Notes: a model not told the origin generated them from the letters alone. Counted from the first letter of the stretch, positions 1 through 8,114 are shown. The stretch: 64,000 bases of DNA from Pseudomonas sp. 31-12 (GCF_003151075.1 NZ_CP029482.1:4960001-5024000); one strand, 5' to 3'. Numbers and translations: made by a program.

Positions 1-472
1 CGATCCCGTCCATGAAGTTATAGAGGTTCAACAACCAAACAAGATAAAAACTTCCAAACACGTATCCAGCCCACGCCAAATTCACCGACATACCGAATAG
101 CGGAATCGGCGCCAATCCGCCCACAAGAACCAATCCCGTGATCGCGGCGATAAAATGCCCCAATAACCGCCAACGTACCGTAATATGACTGAAATCGTCG
201 AGAAAACCGATGACAGTGACTGCGACCCCTGGCACCGCGATCGCCCATATCAGGGACCAATGAACCTGCCCGGTCAGTGCAAGCAGAACTGCGCTTAATA
301 TAAATGAGATTACAAATGCCACGCCGCCGCCCCTAGGGGTAGGCAGCACATGAGAACTTCGTGCATTTGGTATATCTATAAGATTATTGGAGAGCATATA
401 TCGACGCAGTAGAGCGGTGCCAGTGAGTGCACCGACAAACGCCAACGATAAAATCCAATATAAGCTTGTCAT
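1..472 (-). CDS. wbpL: WbpL/WecA-type undecaprenyl-phosphate sugar-1-phosphate transferase (N-terminal part, cut by window edge)
   Basis: An ATG-started frame runs from 472 to the window edge without a stop, giving about 157 codons. It encodes several membrane segments. Near residue 35 is the segment DIPNARSSH followed by PTPRGGG, near residue 90 is the acidic pair in GFLDD, and just before the edge is NLYNFMDG. These are conserved motifs of the polytopic MraY/WecA/WbpL family, which transfers an N-acetylhexosamine-1-phosphate to undecaprenyl phosphate and so starts O-antigen synthesis at the inner membrane. The start codon overlaps the stop of the upstream epimerase (TGATG), so the two are translationally coupled. 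A wbpM-like gene would be expected further left, outside the window. Confidence 0.85.
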   Translation of the reverse strand, partial: MTSLYWILSLAFVGALTGTALLRRYMLSNNLIDIPNARSSHVLPTPRGGGVAFVISFILSAVLLALTGQVHWSLIWAIAVPGVAVTVIGFLDDFSHITVRWRLLGHFIAAITGLVLVGGLAPIPLFGMSVNLAWAGYVFGSFYLVWLLNLYNFMDGI

Positions 473-1455
473 CAACAACACTCCAAAAATTCTTTAGCCG
501 TTCTATTCAAGGCATCTTGTACGGAAACTGGCGGATTCCAACCCAATAAAGTTTGGGTTTTACTGATATCAACCTGCAGTGATCCGCACAAACGCTGAGA
601 CAATGCTCGGCGCCCCAAAGCAACCGCACAGAAAACCAAAAATCGCTCAGGCACGGGAATTAAACGACTCTTGACACCTAGAGCCTCGGCAGTGCGACTC
701 AGTAACTCAGTCGTAGACAAGTCAACGCCATCACTAACTAAAAATATTTGACCAGCGGCATTAGGATGCGTAAGGCAAACCAAAATCAAACTGATCAAAT
801 TTTCGAGCGAAACCAGGCTGCGCTTATTATAAATAGCGCCAAAAGGCAGAGGTATGCCTTTCTTGAGCCACCCCATCATATTTCGAAAATTAGCCTTGAC
901 ACCCGGACCATAAATCAAGGTAGGACGAACAATTACAACTTCCATCCCAGTTTCCTGCGAAAGAGCAAGTAACGCCTCTTCCGCTTCCTTCTTGGAAATA
1001 CCATACGGGTCGGAGGGAGCCGGATTATCGTCAGCAGTAAAAGAACGACCAGGATGCGTCTCCTCACCATTCACTTTAATAGAACTGATAAAGACAAAAC
1101 GTTTAACTCCGGCTTGTGCCGCTTGCCGGGCAAGATTGACTGTGCCCTCTACATTAATCTTGCGAAACTCGGATAACGCATCCGCGGCGACCTCTTTCAT
1201 CACATGCACCCGTGCAGCAGCATGAACGATAACCGCGACGCCCCTTAAACAATCCTGCCATTCGGTTGATGATGAGATATCAGGGATACAGAATGATTGG
1301 GAGTTTCCTACAGGCGTAGCAGCTTTTGAACGCACGACGGAAACTGGTAAACAACTCGATTGCTTATTCAAGGCGCTGACCAATGCGGATCCCACAAAGC
1401 CGGTTGCCCCGGTGACCAAGACTCGCTGAGGTGCGTGTTCTATATCAATAGTCAA
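472..1455 (-). CDS. NAD-dependent nucleotide-sugar epimerase/reductase, WbpV-like
   Basis: This is a 327-residue short-chain dehydrogenase of the extended type. TGATGFVG (residues 15-22) is the dinucleotide-binding loop and YGISK (Y151, K155) the catalytic pair. The stretch FISSIKVNGE near residue 122 is typical of the WbpV-like reductases/epimerases that act on UDP-4-keto-6-deoxy-HexNAc and pair with WbpL; the exact product (FucNAc or QuiNAc) cannot be read from sequence. The only start upstream of the Rossmann motif is a TTG overlapping the stop of the decayed glycosyltransferase in front of it. A deleted remnant of the same gene lies at 5719-5849 behind the intact glycosyltransferase, so this copy is presumably the working one. 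Confidence 0.8.
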   Translation of the reverse strand: MTIDIEHAPQRVLVTGATGFVGSALVSALNKQSSCLPVSVVRSKAATPVGNSQSFCIPDISSSTEWQDCLRGVAVIVHAAARVHVMKEVAADALSEFRKINVEGTVNLARQAAQAGVKRFVFISSIKVNGEETHPGRSFTADDNPAPSDPYGISKKEAEEALLALSQETGMEVVIVRPTLIYGPGVKANFRNMMGWLKKGIPLPFGAIYNKRSLVSLENLISLILVCLTHPNAAGQIFLVSDGVDLSTTELLSRTAEALGVKSRLIPVPERFLVFCAVALGRRALSQRLCGSLQVDISKTQTLLGWNPPVSVQDALNRTAKEFLECC

Positions 1456-1930
1456 TTTGAGAAATCCCTGCGCTCGTTGATCAATAAATCAGAACAGTTG
1501 CTCGCCGCAAAATCGTTGAGAGCACGATCCCTGCAAGCAGCACCCATTGCCGACATTAATGGAATGTTATTCAACGCTGAGAGATTCGTCTTTTCAAGTG
1601 CAACAGTATCTCTGACAGGAACCAAAACTCCTGTTCCGCCATCGACTATTGCATCAGACAAGCCATTGATATCGGTAGCAATCGTGGACGCCCCCATTGC
1701 AGCGGCCCCCATAACGACTGTAGAAAATCCTTCCCGACAATTGGAGAGACATAAAAAATTATTCACAACATCGGAGAATGCCGAGACAAGTTCTTTAATA
1801 TCTTTGTCAGGCGTAATTCTACCAAAAAATAAAAGAACTTTACTCGACTCAGGAATGTCCATATCGCCTCGCGACACACTTCGTGTTTCCGAGGAGTAGC
1901 GGGACCGATCAAACCGATTCAAATCGATGC
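1452..1930 (-). pseudogene. Decayed C-terminal half of a family 4 glycosyltransferase (copy of 5850-7010)
   Basis: The frame matches residues about 179-386 of the intact glycosyltransferase at 5850-7010, from GIDLNRFD to the terminal FSN. Three features mark it as dead. The N-terminal acceptor-binding half is missing and replaced by an ihfB fragment. About 50 codons are deleted between VVNN and FLCLSN. The second glutamate of the retaining GT4 E-x7-E motif is glycine (EGFSTVVMG instead of EGFGTVVIE). The open frame continues upstream into the ihfB remnant as far as 2081, which makes a 209-residue artificial fusion. Its stop still overlaps the TTG start of the epimerase, as in the other copy. 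Confidence 0.85.
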
Positions 1931-2057
1931 CCAACCCAAGGCGCGCGATAGTACAGCGAAAAACTACCAAACCCACAATATCATTCCAGTCCCCAGTAGC
2001 CAGACATGGGGACATTTGCTCAAGCATGGTCTTGATAGCCAGCTCTACACCCTTGGG
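1931..2057 (-). pseudogene. Displaced internal fragment of ihfB (himD)
   Basis: About 127 bases align with positions 17332-17458 of the intact ihfB, in the same orientation and with one single-base deletion. Read in the ihfB frame it gives [13 protein letters not shown] and CLATGD; after the frameshift the other frame gives GFGSFSLYYRAP, all IhfB sequence. The start of ihfB and its C-terminal third are absent. By eye roughly three quarters of the bases match, so the copy is old or came from another strain. It is joined directly to the glycosyltransferase remnant at about 1930. It is a recombination scar of the ihfB-side border of an O-antigen locus. Confidence 0.85.
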
Positions 2058-2444
2058 TTCCTTCCATATGTAAAGGTCCATGGTTCTGCCGCAGACTCTT
2101 CAAGTGTCCGAATTTCATTTTCTCTACCGACAGCTTAAAATTTTGGAGGTGTTCCAGGACCCCGCGTGTTTGCAGTTCCTTGAAAGGCGACCTGATGGTT
2201 TTTTGGTTTTTGGCATTTTCTCGTGAGCTTGGGGTTGCAACAATGGCTAATGAGCTTGGATAGTAGCAAAGTAGCATAGTGAAAAAACGTGCGGCAGCTA
2301 AACGGTGGGGCAAAAAAACGTCTCAGTGTGTCATTATGTGCCGCAAAATTCGTCGCCTGCCGGGTAACGATGCGCGGGCTCGAGCCGCTAAGCCTAATCC
2401 TACAGCAGATTGGCGACGATCGAGTTATCGCTTCGGTTTGTGTG
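2058..2444. other. Unassigned stretch between two gene remnants
   Basis: About 390 bases lie between the ihfB scar and the truncated plus-strand glycosyltransferase. Short frames exist on both strands, but none has a recognisable protein motif, a good ribosome binding site or a counterpart elsewhere in the window. The base composition changes along it (AT-rich around 2200-2300). It probably holds fragments of mobile or exchanged DNA; I cannot identify them. Confidence 0.5.
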
Positions 2445-2735
2445 TTCACCATCACCATTCCCTCTAAAACCCAGGCATACATTGCAGCCGGGAAGCCGAT
2501 TTTGATGGCTGTCGACGGTGATACCGCAGATTTGGTGCGCGCTGCTGGTTGTGGGGTTGTTAGCGAGTCGGATAGTCCGCAGGCACTTGTGGCTGAGATC
2601 CTGGCGTTGATGGAGATCTCAGTTGAGGGACGCACCACCATGACTGAGAATGGGGCTGCGTTCTATCGAAAAGAACTGTCATTTCTAGTCGGTGCCGAGT
2701 GGTTTGGCGAGCATTTCAAGCGCTTGGCGAAATGA
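2445..2735 (+). pseudogene. C-terminal fragment of a WbuB/WcaI-type glycosyltransferase
   Basis: From FTITIPSKTQAY (2445 on) the frame reads IPSKTQAYIAAGKPILMAV, followed by ADLVRAAGCGVV and a tail ending in ERLAK-like sequence. This is the donor-binding C-terminus of GT4 WbuB-like enzymes, in which the PSKTQ..AGKP segment is very typical. The preceding 50 codons of the open frame (from 2289) do not resemble the family, so about three quarters of the gene is gone. The fragment lies 48 bases upstream of the PglC-like gene on the same strand, where such a glycosyltransferase commonly stands in complete loci. It is probably non-functional. Confidence 0.75.
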
Positions 2736-2783
2736 TTTGGACGCTTTTTTCTCCAACGATAATCTGTTTTTCAAGGACCTCCG

Positions 2784-3380
2784 ATGTCAAAACGCTTATT
2801 CGATATTGTAGCCTCCGTGGCCGGGTTGATTGTCTTGTCTCCCGTGATCGTGTTAGTCGCATACTTGATTCGCAAGCGATTGGGATCTCCGATTTTGTTT
2901 CGACAGGTTAGGCCAGGTCTCGGTGGTAAACCCTTTGAAATGGTCAAGTTTCGCACGATGCGGGATGCGTTGGACGCCAACGGTAACCCCTTGCCCGATT
3001 CGGAGCGAATGACAGATTTTGGTAGATTTCTTCGATCCAGTAGCTTGGATGAACTGCCTGAATTGTGGAACGTCTTAAAGGGAGATATGAGTCTGGTTGG
3101 GCCTCGCCCACTGTTGATGGAGTACTTACCTCTGTACGATATAATACAGGTTCGCAGACATGACGCACGCCCTGGCGTCACTGGGTGGGCTCAGATAAAT
3201 GGCCGCAACGCACTGTCCTGGGAGGAGAAGTTCAAACTGGATGTGTGGTATGTAGATAATCAGTCCCTTTGGCTCGACCTCAAGATCATCTTCCTCACTG
3301 TCAAAAAAGTTTTGATCAGGGATGGGATCAGTGCTGAAGGGGAAGCCACAATGACCAAGTTCACCGGGTCAAAAAAATGA
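2784..3380 (+). CDS. PglC-like monotopic phosphoglycosyl transferase (initiating sugar transferase)
   Basis: The protein has 198 residues, the size of the small PglC-type enzymes. One N-terminal hydrophobic re-entrant helix (residues about 8-28) carries the SP pair, then come KFRTM (55-59), the catalytic Asp-Glu dyad in SLDELPELWN (D89, E90), GPRPL and RPGVTGWAQINGRN. The family transfers a phospho-sugar, often diNAc-bacillosamine phosphate, from UDP-sugar to undecaprenyl phosphate at the inner membrane. It overlaps the next gene by 4 bases. The locus therefore has two chain-starting transferases of unrelated folds, this one and the WbpL-like protein at the left edge. Confidence 0.88.
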   Translation: MSKRLFDIVASVAGLIVLSPVIVLVAYLIRKRLGSPILFRQVRPGLGGKPFEMVKFRTMRDALDANGNPLPDSERMTDFGRFLRSSSLDELPELWNVLKGDMSLVGPRPLLMEYLPLYDIIQVRRHDARPGVTGWAQINGRNALSWEEKFKLDVWYVDNQSLWLDLKIIFLTVKKVLIRDGISAEGEATMTKFTGSKK

Positions 3381-4003
3381 AGAGACTGGCAATTCTCGGT
3401 GCGAGTGGTCATGGCAAGGTTGTCGCCGACACGGCTGAATGTTGTGGATGGCGAGGCATCGAGTTCTTTGATGATGCATGGCCTGAGGTTTCATCCATCG
3501 GGATTTGGCCGGTAGTTGGAACAACCCACGACTTGCTCCACCGGGTGCAAGAGTTCGACGGTGTCCTGGTAGCTATTGGCAACAACAGTGTCCGCCGCGG
3601 CAAAATTGACGAACTGAAGGCATCAGGCGCACAAATTCCTACGTTGGTCCACCCTTCTTCGATCATAAGCCGATACGCTAAGATTGGGGCTGGAACCGTG
3701 GTGTTTGCATCGGCAGTGGTCAATGCCTATGCGACAGTCGGTGAAGGGGCGATTCTGAACACGGGCTGCAGCGTTGATCATGACTGCATTCTTGGTTTGT
3801 GCGTGCATATCAGTCCAGGTGCCCGCTTGGCAGGCTCTGTCAACGTAGGCGACGGAAGCTGGATAGGTATCGGCGCCTGCGTCAGGCAGATGCTCAGGAT
3901 AGGCTCCAACGTGATGGTTGGTGCCGGTGCCGTTGTGGTCTGCGATATCTCTGATAGCAGGACTGTAGCTGGAGTCCCCGCTCGAGCGATTGTCAAATCC
4001 TGA
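3377..4003 (+). CDS. PglD/NeuD-like sugar O/N-acetyltransferase (left-handed beta-helix)
   Basis: The 208-residue protein starts with a small Rossmann-like domain (KRLAILGASGHGKVVAD, residues 2-18) and continues in hexapeptide repeats from about residue 95. GCSVDHDC (H135) holds the likely catalytic histidine. This is the PglD/NeuD architecture; PglD acetylates the 4-amino group of UDP-4-amino-sugars using acetyl-CoA. It stands between a PglC-like transferase, whose stop it overlaps (ATGA), and a PglE-like aminotransferase, which supports a role in making an N-acetylated amino-sugar donor. The true substrate is inferred from context only. Confidence 0.85.
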   Translation: MKRLAILGASGHGKVVADTAECCGWRGIEFFDDAWPEVSSIGIWPVVGTTHDLLHRVQEFDGVLVAIGNNSVRRGKIDELKASGAQIPTLVHPSSIISRYAKIGAGTVVFASAVVNAYATVGEGAILNTGCSVDHDCILGLCVHISPGARLAGSVNVGDGSWIGIGACVRQMLRIGSNVMVGAGAVVVCDISDSRTVAGVPARAIVKS

Positions 4004-4028
4004 GTGTTTAAGCATCGGATAAATGTGA

Positions 4029-5267
4029 ATGATTAGCCGTTCGAACGTTCGACGGTTCTTTTTAAATTATGGATGGCAGGTAAAAACCGTGTTGAATACC
4101 CCATTTTCTCCTTGGCCTTCGTTCACTGAGGAAGAGGCCAATGCCGTTCGCGATGTGGTTCTTTCCAATAAAGTTAACTATTGGACCGGGCAAGAGTGTC
4201 GCGAATTTGAGAAGGAGTTTGCCACTTGGGCAAGCACGGAATATGCCATCGCCTTGGCGAACGGTACCGTTGCACTTGATCTTGCTTTAAATGCTCTGGG
4301 AATTGGGCGTGGAGACGAAGTCATCGTCACCCCCCGAACTTTTCTGGCGTCAGTTTCCAGCATCGTCAATGCCGGCGCGATTCCGGTCTTTGCCGAGGTC
4401 GACCGCGACTCCCAGAACATTACCGCGCAGAAAATCCAGGCTGTACTGACTCCCCGTACCCGGGGTGTAATCTGCGTGCACCTGGCTGGGTGGCCATGCG
4501 ATATGGACCCGATCATGGAGCTTGCGGCTCTCCATGACCTCAAGGTAATCGAAGACTGCGCCCAGGCACATGGTGCTACGTATAAGGGGCGTCCGGTGGG
4601 TTCCATTGGTCATATAGGTGCTTGGTCATTTTGCCAAGATAAGATTATGACCACCGGGGGTGAGGGCGGGATGGTTACGACGAATGATCGAAGTCTCTGG
4701 TCGAAAATGTGGTCATTCAAGGATCATGGCAAGAGCTGGGAAGCCATTTACGAACGCGAGCATCCATCAGGCTTTCGTTGGTTGCATGAAAGTTTCGGTA
4801 CGAACTGGCGGATGATAGAAGTGCAAGGAGTCATAGGACGGATTCAGCTTCGTCGCATGGCTGAGTGGCGTGCCAGCCGAGTCAATTATGCGGAACGTAT
4901 TTGGTCGCTTGCTCGTGAGCTTAAAGGTTTGCGTGCTCCAGTGGTTCCTGAAGACTACGTTCATGCTGCTTATAAATGTTATGTGTTCATAGAGCCACAG
5001 CAGTTGAAGGCAGACTGGGACCGCGACCGCATTCTGTCCGCGATTTCCGCGCTTGGAGTTCCATGTTTTTCTGGTTCTTGCTCTGAGGTGTACCTAGAGA
5101 AAGCGTTTGATAATACCGGCTGGCGCCCAGAGGCACGACTGGCTGTGGCGAAAGAGTTGGGAGAGACAAGCCTGATGTTCATGGTGCATCCGACGCTGAC
5201 TGAAGCCGAAATTGATAAGACCTGCGATGTGATTAGCAGCGTAATGCAGCAAGCCAGCAAGCCCTAG
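4029..5267 (+). CDS. DegT/DnrJ/EryC1 sugar aminotransferase, PglE-like
   Basis: This is a PLP-dependent aminotransferase of up to 412 residues. IEDCAQAHG carries the aspartate that pairs with the PLP nitrogen (D176), and SFCQDKIMTTGGEGG carries the Schiff-base lysine (K205). In the PglC-D-E order it would aminate UDP-4-keto-6-deoxy-GlcNAc before acetylation. The first ATG (4029) gives about 20 extra N-terminal residues compared with relatives; a GTG at 4089, just before NTPFSPWP, is an alternative start. A PglF/WbpM-type 4,6-dehydratase needed for the pathway is not next to it and must be encoded elsewhere. A strong hairpin follows 30 bases after the stop. Confidence 0.85.
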   Translation: MISRSNVRRFFLNYGWQVKTVLNTPFSPWPSFTEEEANAVRDVVLSNKVNYWTGQECREFEKEFATWASTEYAIALANGTVALDLALNALGIGRGDEVIVTPRTFLASVSSIVNAGAIPVFAEVDRDSQNITAQKIQAVLTPRTRGVICVHLAGWPCDMDPIMELAALHDLKVIEDCAQAHGATYKGRPVGSIGHIGAWSFCQDKIMTTGGEGGMVTTNDRSLWSKMWSFKDHGKSWEAIYEREHPSGFRWLHESFGTNWRMIEVQGVIGRIQLRRMAEWRASRVNYAERIWSLARELKGLRAPVVPEDYVHAAYKCYVFIEPQQLKADWDRDRILSAISALGVPCFSGSCSEVYLEKAFDNTGWRPEARLAVAKELGETSLMFMVHPTLTEAEIDKTCDVISSVMQQASKP

Positions 5268-5298
5268 CGCTACTTCGGCCCTGGAACATCTGCGGGAT

Positions 5299-5329
5299 CT
5301 CCCGGGCCAGCTTCTTGCTGGTTCGGGAG
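5299..5329 (+). terminator. Hairpin after the aminotransferase gene
   Basis: Thirteen-base arms (CTCCCGGGCCAGC and GCTGGTTCGGGAG, with a mismatch/wobble in the middle) face each other across a TTCTT loop, 31 bases after the stop codon. There is no real U tract behind it, so it may be an atypical terminator or an mRNA-stabilising structure at the end of the plus-strand operon. Confidence 0.4.
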
Positions 5330-5453
5330 TTGCGATAAATTGTCTTGTCTCCCTAAACCCAGTCCCGATCCCGCACATGCGCAACGGAAGTTTATCGAGG
5401 CGCAAAATGCACAGGGCAACGCCAACAGCTAACTGATCAGCAACCGGATTAAA

Positions 5454-5657
5454 CTGGTGCGTTACACCGAAGCCGGTTACTTGCCGATCGACAGCAATGC
5501 GGCTGAGCGTGCGATCCGATCCTTCGTTATCGGATGCAAAGGGCCAAGAGCCCTATTCGTGGCTGCGCCATGCACTTGAACACCTGCCAGAGGCACCTCG
5601 GTTGAAGATTACGAAGCCTTGATGCCTTGAAACTGTTCGCTCACATCGCCTCGCTAA
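5454..5657 (+). mobile_element. IS66-family transposase remnant (C-terminal end)
   Basis: Translation of 5454 onward gives [13 protein letters not shown] and [13 protein letters not shown], the DDE-domain end of IS66 transposases. The sequence then jumps, with about 30 codons deleted, to [16 protein letters not shown]. After a further frame slip it ends with EALMP-stop-NCSLTSPR-stop, the normal IS66 ending with its tryptophan codon turned into a stop. No intact partner genes or left end are present. The 45 or so bases after 5657 may be the right end of the element. It is inert and marks past insertion between the plus-strand cassette and the minus-strand operon. Confidence 0.8.
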
Positions 5658-5718
5658 GCACGCCGCGTATTTTTGGATAGGTGGGGTTCATGGAGAATTT
5701 ACGGTCCGCCCTTCGCAA

Positions 5719-5849
5719 TTCACTTTAATAGAACTGATAGAGACAAAACGCTTAACTCCGGCTTGCTTAGCTTGTCGAGCAAGATTGAATACCCCTCGAC
5801 ATTAAACTAACCAAGACTCGCTGAGTCTGCGCGATCTATAAATCAATAG
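5719..5849 (-). pseudogene. Deleted remnant of the WbpV-like epimerase gene (copy of 472-1455)
   Basis: Two blocks match the intact epimerase gene. 5719-5805 corresponds to 1071-1156, and 5808-5849 to about 1415-1458 (the 5' end, including the CAAATTGACTATTGAT start region). The roughly 260 bases between the blocks and everything downstream of 5719 are missing. It follows the intact glycosyltransferase with the same stop/start overlap as in copy 1. It is clearly a former second epimerase gene. Confidence 0.85.
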
Positions 5850-7010
5850 TCAATTTGAAAAGCCTTTGTACTCATTGATTAACAGATCAGAACAAATGTT
5901 CGCGCCAAAATCGCTACACGCGCGATCCCGGGCAGCAGTCCCCATTGCCGACATCAACGGAGCATTGTTCAATGTAGATAGAATTGCCGTTTCAAGTGCC
6001 ACAGAATCTCTGACTGGAACTAACACGCCTGTTTTGCCATCGACTATTGCATCAGACAAACCATAGATATCGGTACCAATCGTAGGCGTTCCCATAGCAG
6101 CGGCTTCGATAACGACCGTACCAAACCCTTCCCGATAACTAGGCAGACATAACAAATCGGCGAGAGCCATGTATTTCTCTGGCTCATCGGAATAACCAAC
6201 TATCTTTATATTTTTCCGCACGCTCACATCTGTAACCTGCTCGACAATATTCTTGCCGGATGATTCGAACGGCCCAACAAACACAAGAAATATATTGCTG
6301 TCCTTATTCACGATCTCGGCGAACGCCGAGACAAGTTCTTTAATACCTTTTTCAGGCGTAATTCTACCAACAAATAAAAGAATTTTACCCAACTCAGGAA
6401 TGTGCAGATCGTCTCGCAACATACTTAGTTGTTCCGAGGTGTAGCGGGACGGATCAAACCGATTTAAGTCGATACCTGCAATAGAGCCAGCACCTATAAC
6501 CGAGATCTTCTCTCTCTTGATTATCCCGCTGGAAACAAGAAAATTCTTCTGACTTTCACTATCAGCATAACAATGAGTGTTCAACAAACCGATAATGCGG
6601 TCGCACAACTTCAATATTGATCGTTTGACGCCACTCATGGTGGCCCAGGGCTGCCCCGTGAACGTATGCAATCGAATCTTCGTGCCCGAAAAAACGCCTG
6701 CTATCGCACAAAGCAATCCGGCTTTGGGAGTAGTTGAGTGAATAATATCAAATTTGTTTTTTCTGAAAGTGCGAATCAGAGCGACAAGACTTAGAAAATC
6801 CTTGATGAGATTTATCTCTCGCTCAATATTTACAGGTACATAGGTGAGGCTTTTATTTTTCGTAAGCTCATCACTCATTTCGTCGCGACTGGTAATGACC
6901 GTAACCGCCATACCGGCAGCGCTCAACGCTTTGATCTGAGCTTGTAGGTGGGCGACCACAAAGAGCGGAACTGTCGAAACTCGAGCAATCTTTAATTCAT
7001 TAGCTTGCAA
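5850..7010 (-). CDS. GT4 glycosyltransferase (intact copy)
   Basis: The 386-residue enzyme has the GT-B layout. The N-terminal acceptor domain includes HSTTPKAGLL and HTFTGQPWATMSG. The C-terminal donor domain begins near residue 205 (ILLFVGRITPEKGI) and carries the retaining GT4 glutamates in EGFGTVVIE (E294, E302). It should transfer a hexosamine-type sugar to the growing O unit at the cytosolic face of the inner membrane. The start is a TTG preceded by GGGGG at a 7-base distance; no ATG is available in frame nearby. It is the last intact gene of the rmlA operon and is followed by the remnant of an epimerase. Its own paralogue at 1452-1930 is dead. Confidence 0.85.
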   Translation of the reverse strand: MQANELKIARVSTVPLFVVAHLQAQIKALSAAGMAVTVITSRDEMSDELTKNKSLTYVPVNIEREINLIKDFLSLVALIRTFRKNKFDIIHSTTPKAGLLCAIAGVFSGTKIRLHTFTGQPWATMSGVKRSILKLCDRIIGLLNTHCYADSESQKNFLVSSGIIKREKISVIGAGSIAGIDLNRFDPSRYTSEQLSMLRDDLHIPELGKILLFVGRITPEKGIKELVSAFAEIVNKDSNIFLVFVGPFESSGKNIVEQVTDVSVRKNIKIVGYSDEPEKYMALADLLCLPSYREGFGTVVIEAAAMGTPTIGTDIYGLSDAIVDGKTGVLVPVRDSVALETAILSTLNNAPLMSAMGTAARDRACSDFGANICSDLLINEYKGFSN

Positions 7011-7154
7011 TGAAAATCCCCCTTAAATGACTTGACGCCGACCATACCTATGTAAACCCAGCGAATTCGAATATTTACAGTCTGTAAGACATGCCCAAAA
7101 TATAGCTCACATTCTGAGGCAATCAGCCTCGTAAAACAATTAATATGCCCCTGA

Positions 7155-8114
7155 TCAGTCTGCCGGTTTCTCCACGAAAAGCTCGCCAATGGTAGCCGGC
7201 ACTTCTCTTTCAGGGACAAAACTAAGGATTTCGCGCAGCTTGGTGGATGGATAAGAGGTCCTGGCCACTAGCGCGTCAATCCGTGCTTGAGTTACAGGCA
7301 ATCGCAAAAACCCACTGGCAATACTGGCCATCAGACGCAAAGGAGCTTCGGGAAGACTCCATTTAGGTCGCGAAACACGCTGCGCATCAGCCATTCCATT
7401 TATCAGATCGGATAAAGCACAATCATTGGAAAGGTTAAATATTTCACCTTTTGCCCTGCTGTCGAACCCGCAAAGCATCAAGGCAGAGACAACATCATCA
7501 ACGTGTATATAAGTGGCCACCGAGTCTTTTTTGGCGGAACCGATGTAAAAAAACAATCCTTTCCGAACAATTCGACCCAACTGCCTAAGTGAGTTATTGG
7601 ACATACTTTGGCCAAACACATTGGAGGGTCGCAAAATAGTGTAACTAAAAAACTGATTGCTTCTATCTTTGATTACGCGCGAGTCCCCAATAGTTTTTGT
7701 TTCTTCGTAAACACCTTGCGGATTTTCTAGCGTAAGTTCATTTACGACCCGAGCCGCTCCTCGTGCGGGCCCATAAGCCCCTACACTGCTCAATTGAACA
7801 AAATGTATGGGGTGTTCTTTAGCTGCCAATCGATTTGCAGCTGCGACCAATCGCTCCGTGGCATCCACATGAAGAGAGCGCATCAGCTTTTCTTCATGGA
7901 TCTCACCTGCGCAATTAAAAACAACATCACACCCGTAGAGCAAGGAATCAAAATCGGTATCGGGGCTCGTTAAATCAGCACACACAACTTCTACGTTATT
8001 AAATTCACACTCGAAGGCGGTACGAGTCACCAATCTAATTTTATGGCCAGATCCACAAAGACGCAAAAGCAGCGAGCTCCCAATGAATCCTTTGGCACCT
8101 GTCAGCAATATCAA
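7155..8114 (-). CDS. NAD(P)-dependent epimerase/dehydratase of O-antigen locus
   Basis: This 319-residue extended SDR has TGAKGFIG (residues 5-12) as nucleotide-binding loop and YEETK (Y136, K140) as catalytic pair. SSVGAYGP and RPSNVFG are typical of sugar-nucleotide epimerases. It resembles the WbpV-like protein at 472-1455 only distantly, so it is not the same gene. Its start overlaps the end of the polymerase gene by 4 bases. A gap of about 145 bases without recognisable content separates it from the downstream glycosyltransferase. The substrate is unknown; a 4-epimerase or 4-ketoreductase acting on a UDP- or dTDP-sugar is most likely. Confidence 0.75.
   Translation of the reverse strand: MILLTGAKGFIGSSLLLRLCGSGHKIRLVTRTAFECEFNNVEVVCADLTSPDTDFDSLLYGCDVVFNCAGEIHEEKLMRSLHVDATERLVAAANRLAAKEHPIHFVQLSSVGAYGPARGAARVVNELTLENPQGVYEETKTIGDSRVIKDRSNQFFSYTILRPSNVFGQSMSNNSLRQLGRIVRKGLFFYIGSAKKDSVATYIHVDDVVSALMLCGFDSRAKGEIFNLSNDCALSDLINGMADAQRVSRPKWSLPEAPLRLMASIASGFLRLPVTQARIDALVARTSYPSTKLREILSFVPEREVPATIGELFVEKPAD

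Noticed and set aside
1452..2081. The 209-codon fusion frame as a real gene
   Set aside because: It joins an ihfB fragment to a glycosyltransferase with a deletion and a lost catalytic glutamate; the open frame seems accidental.
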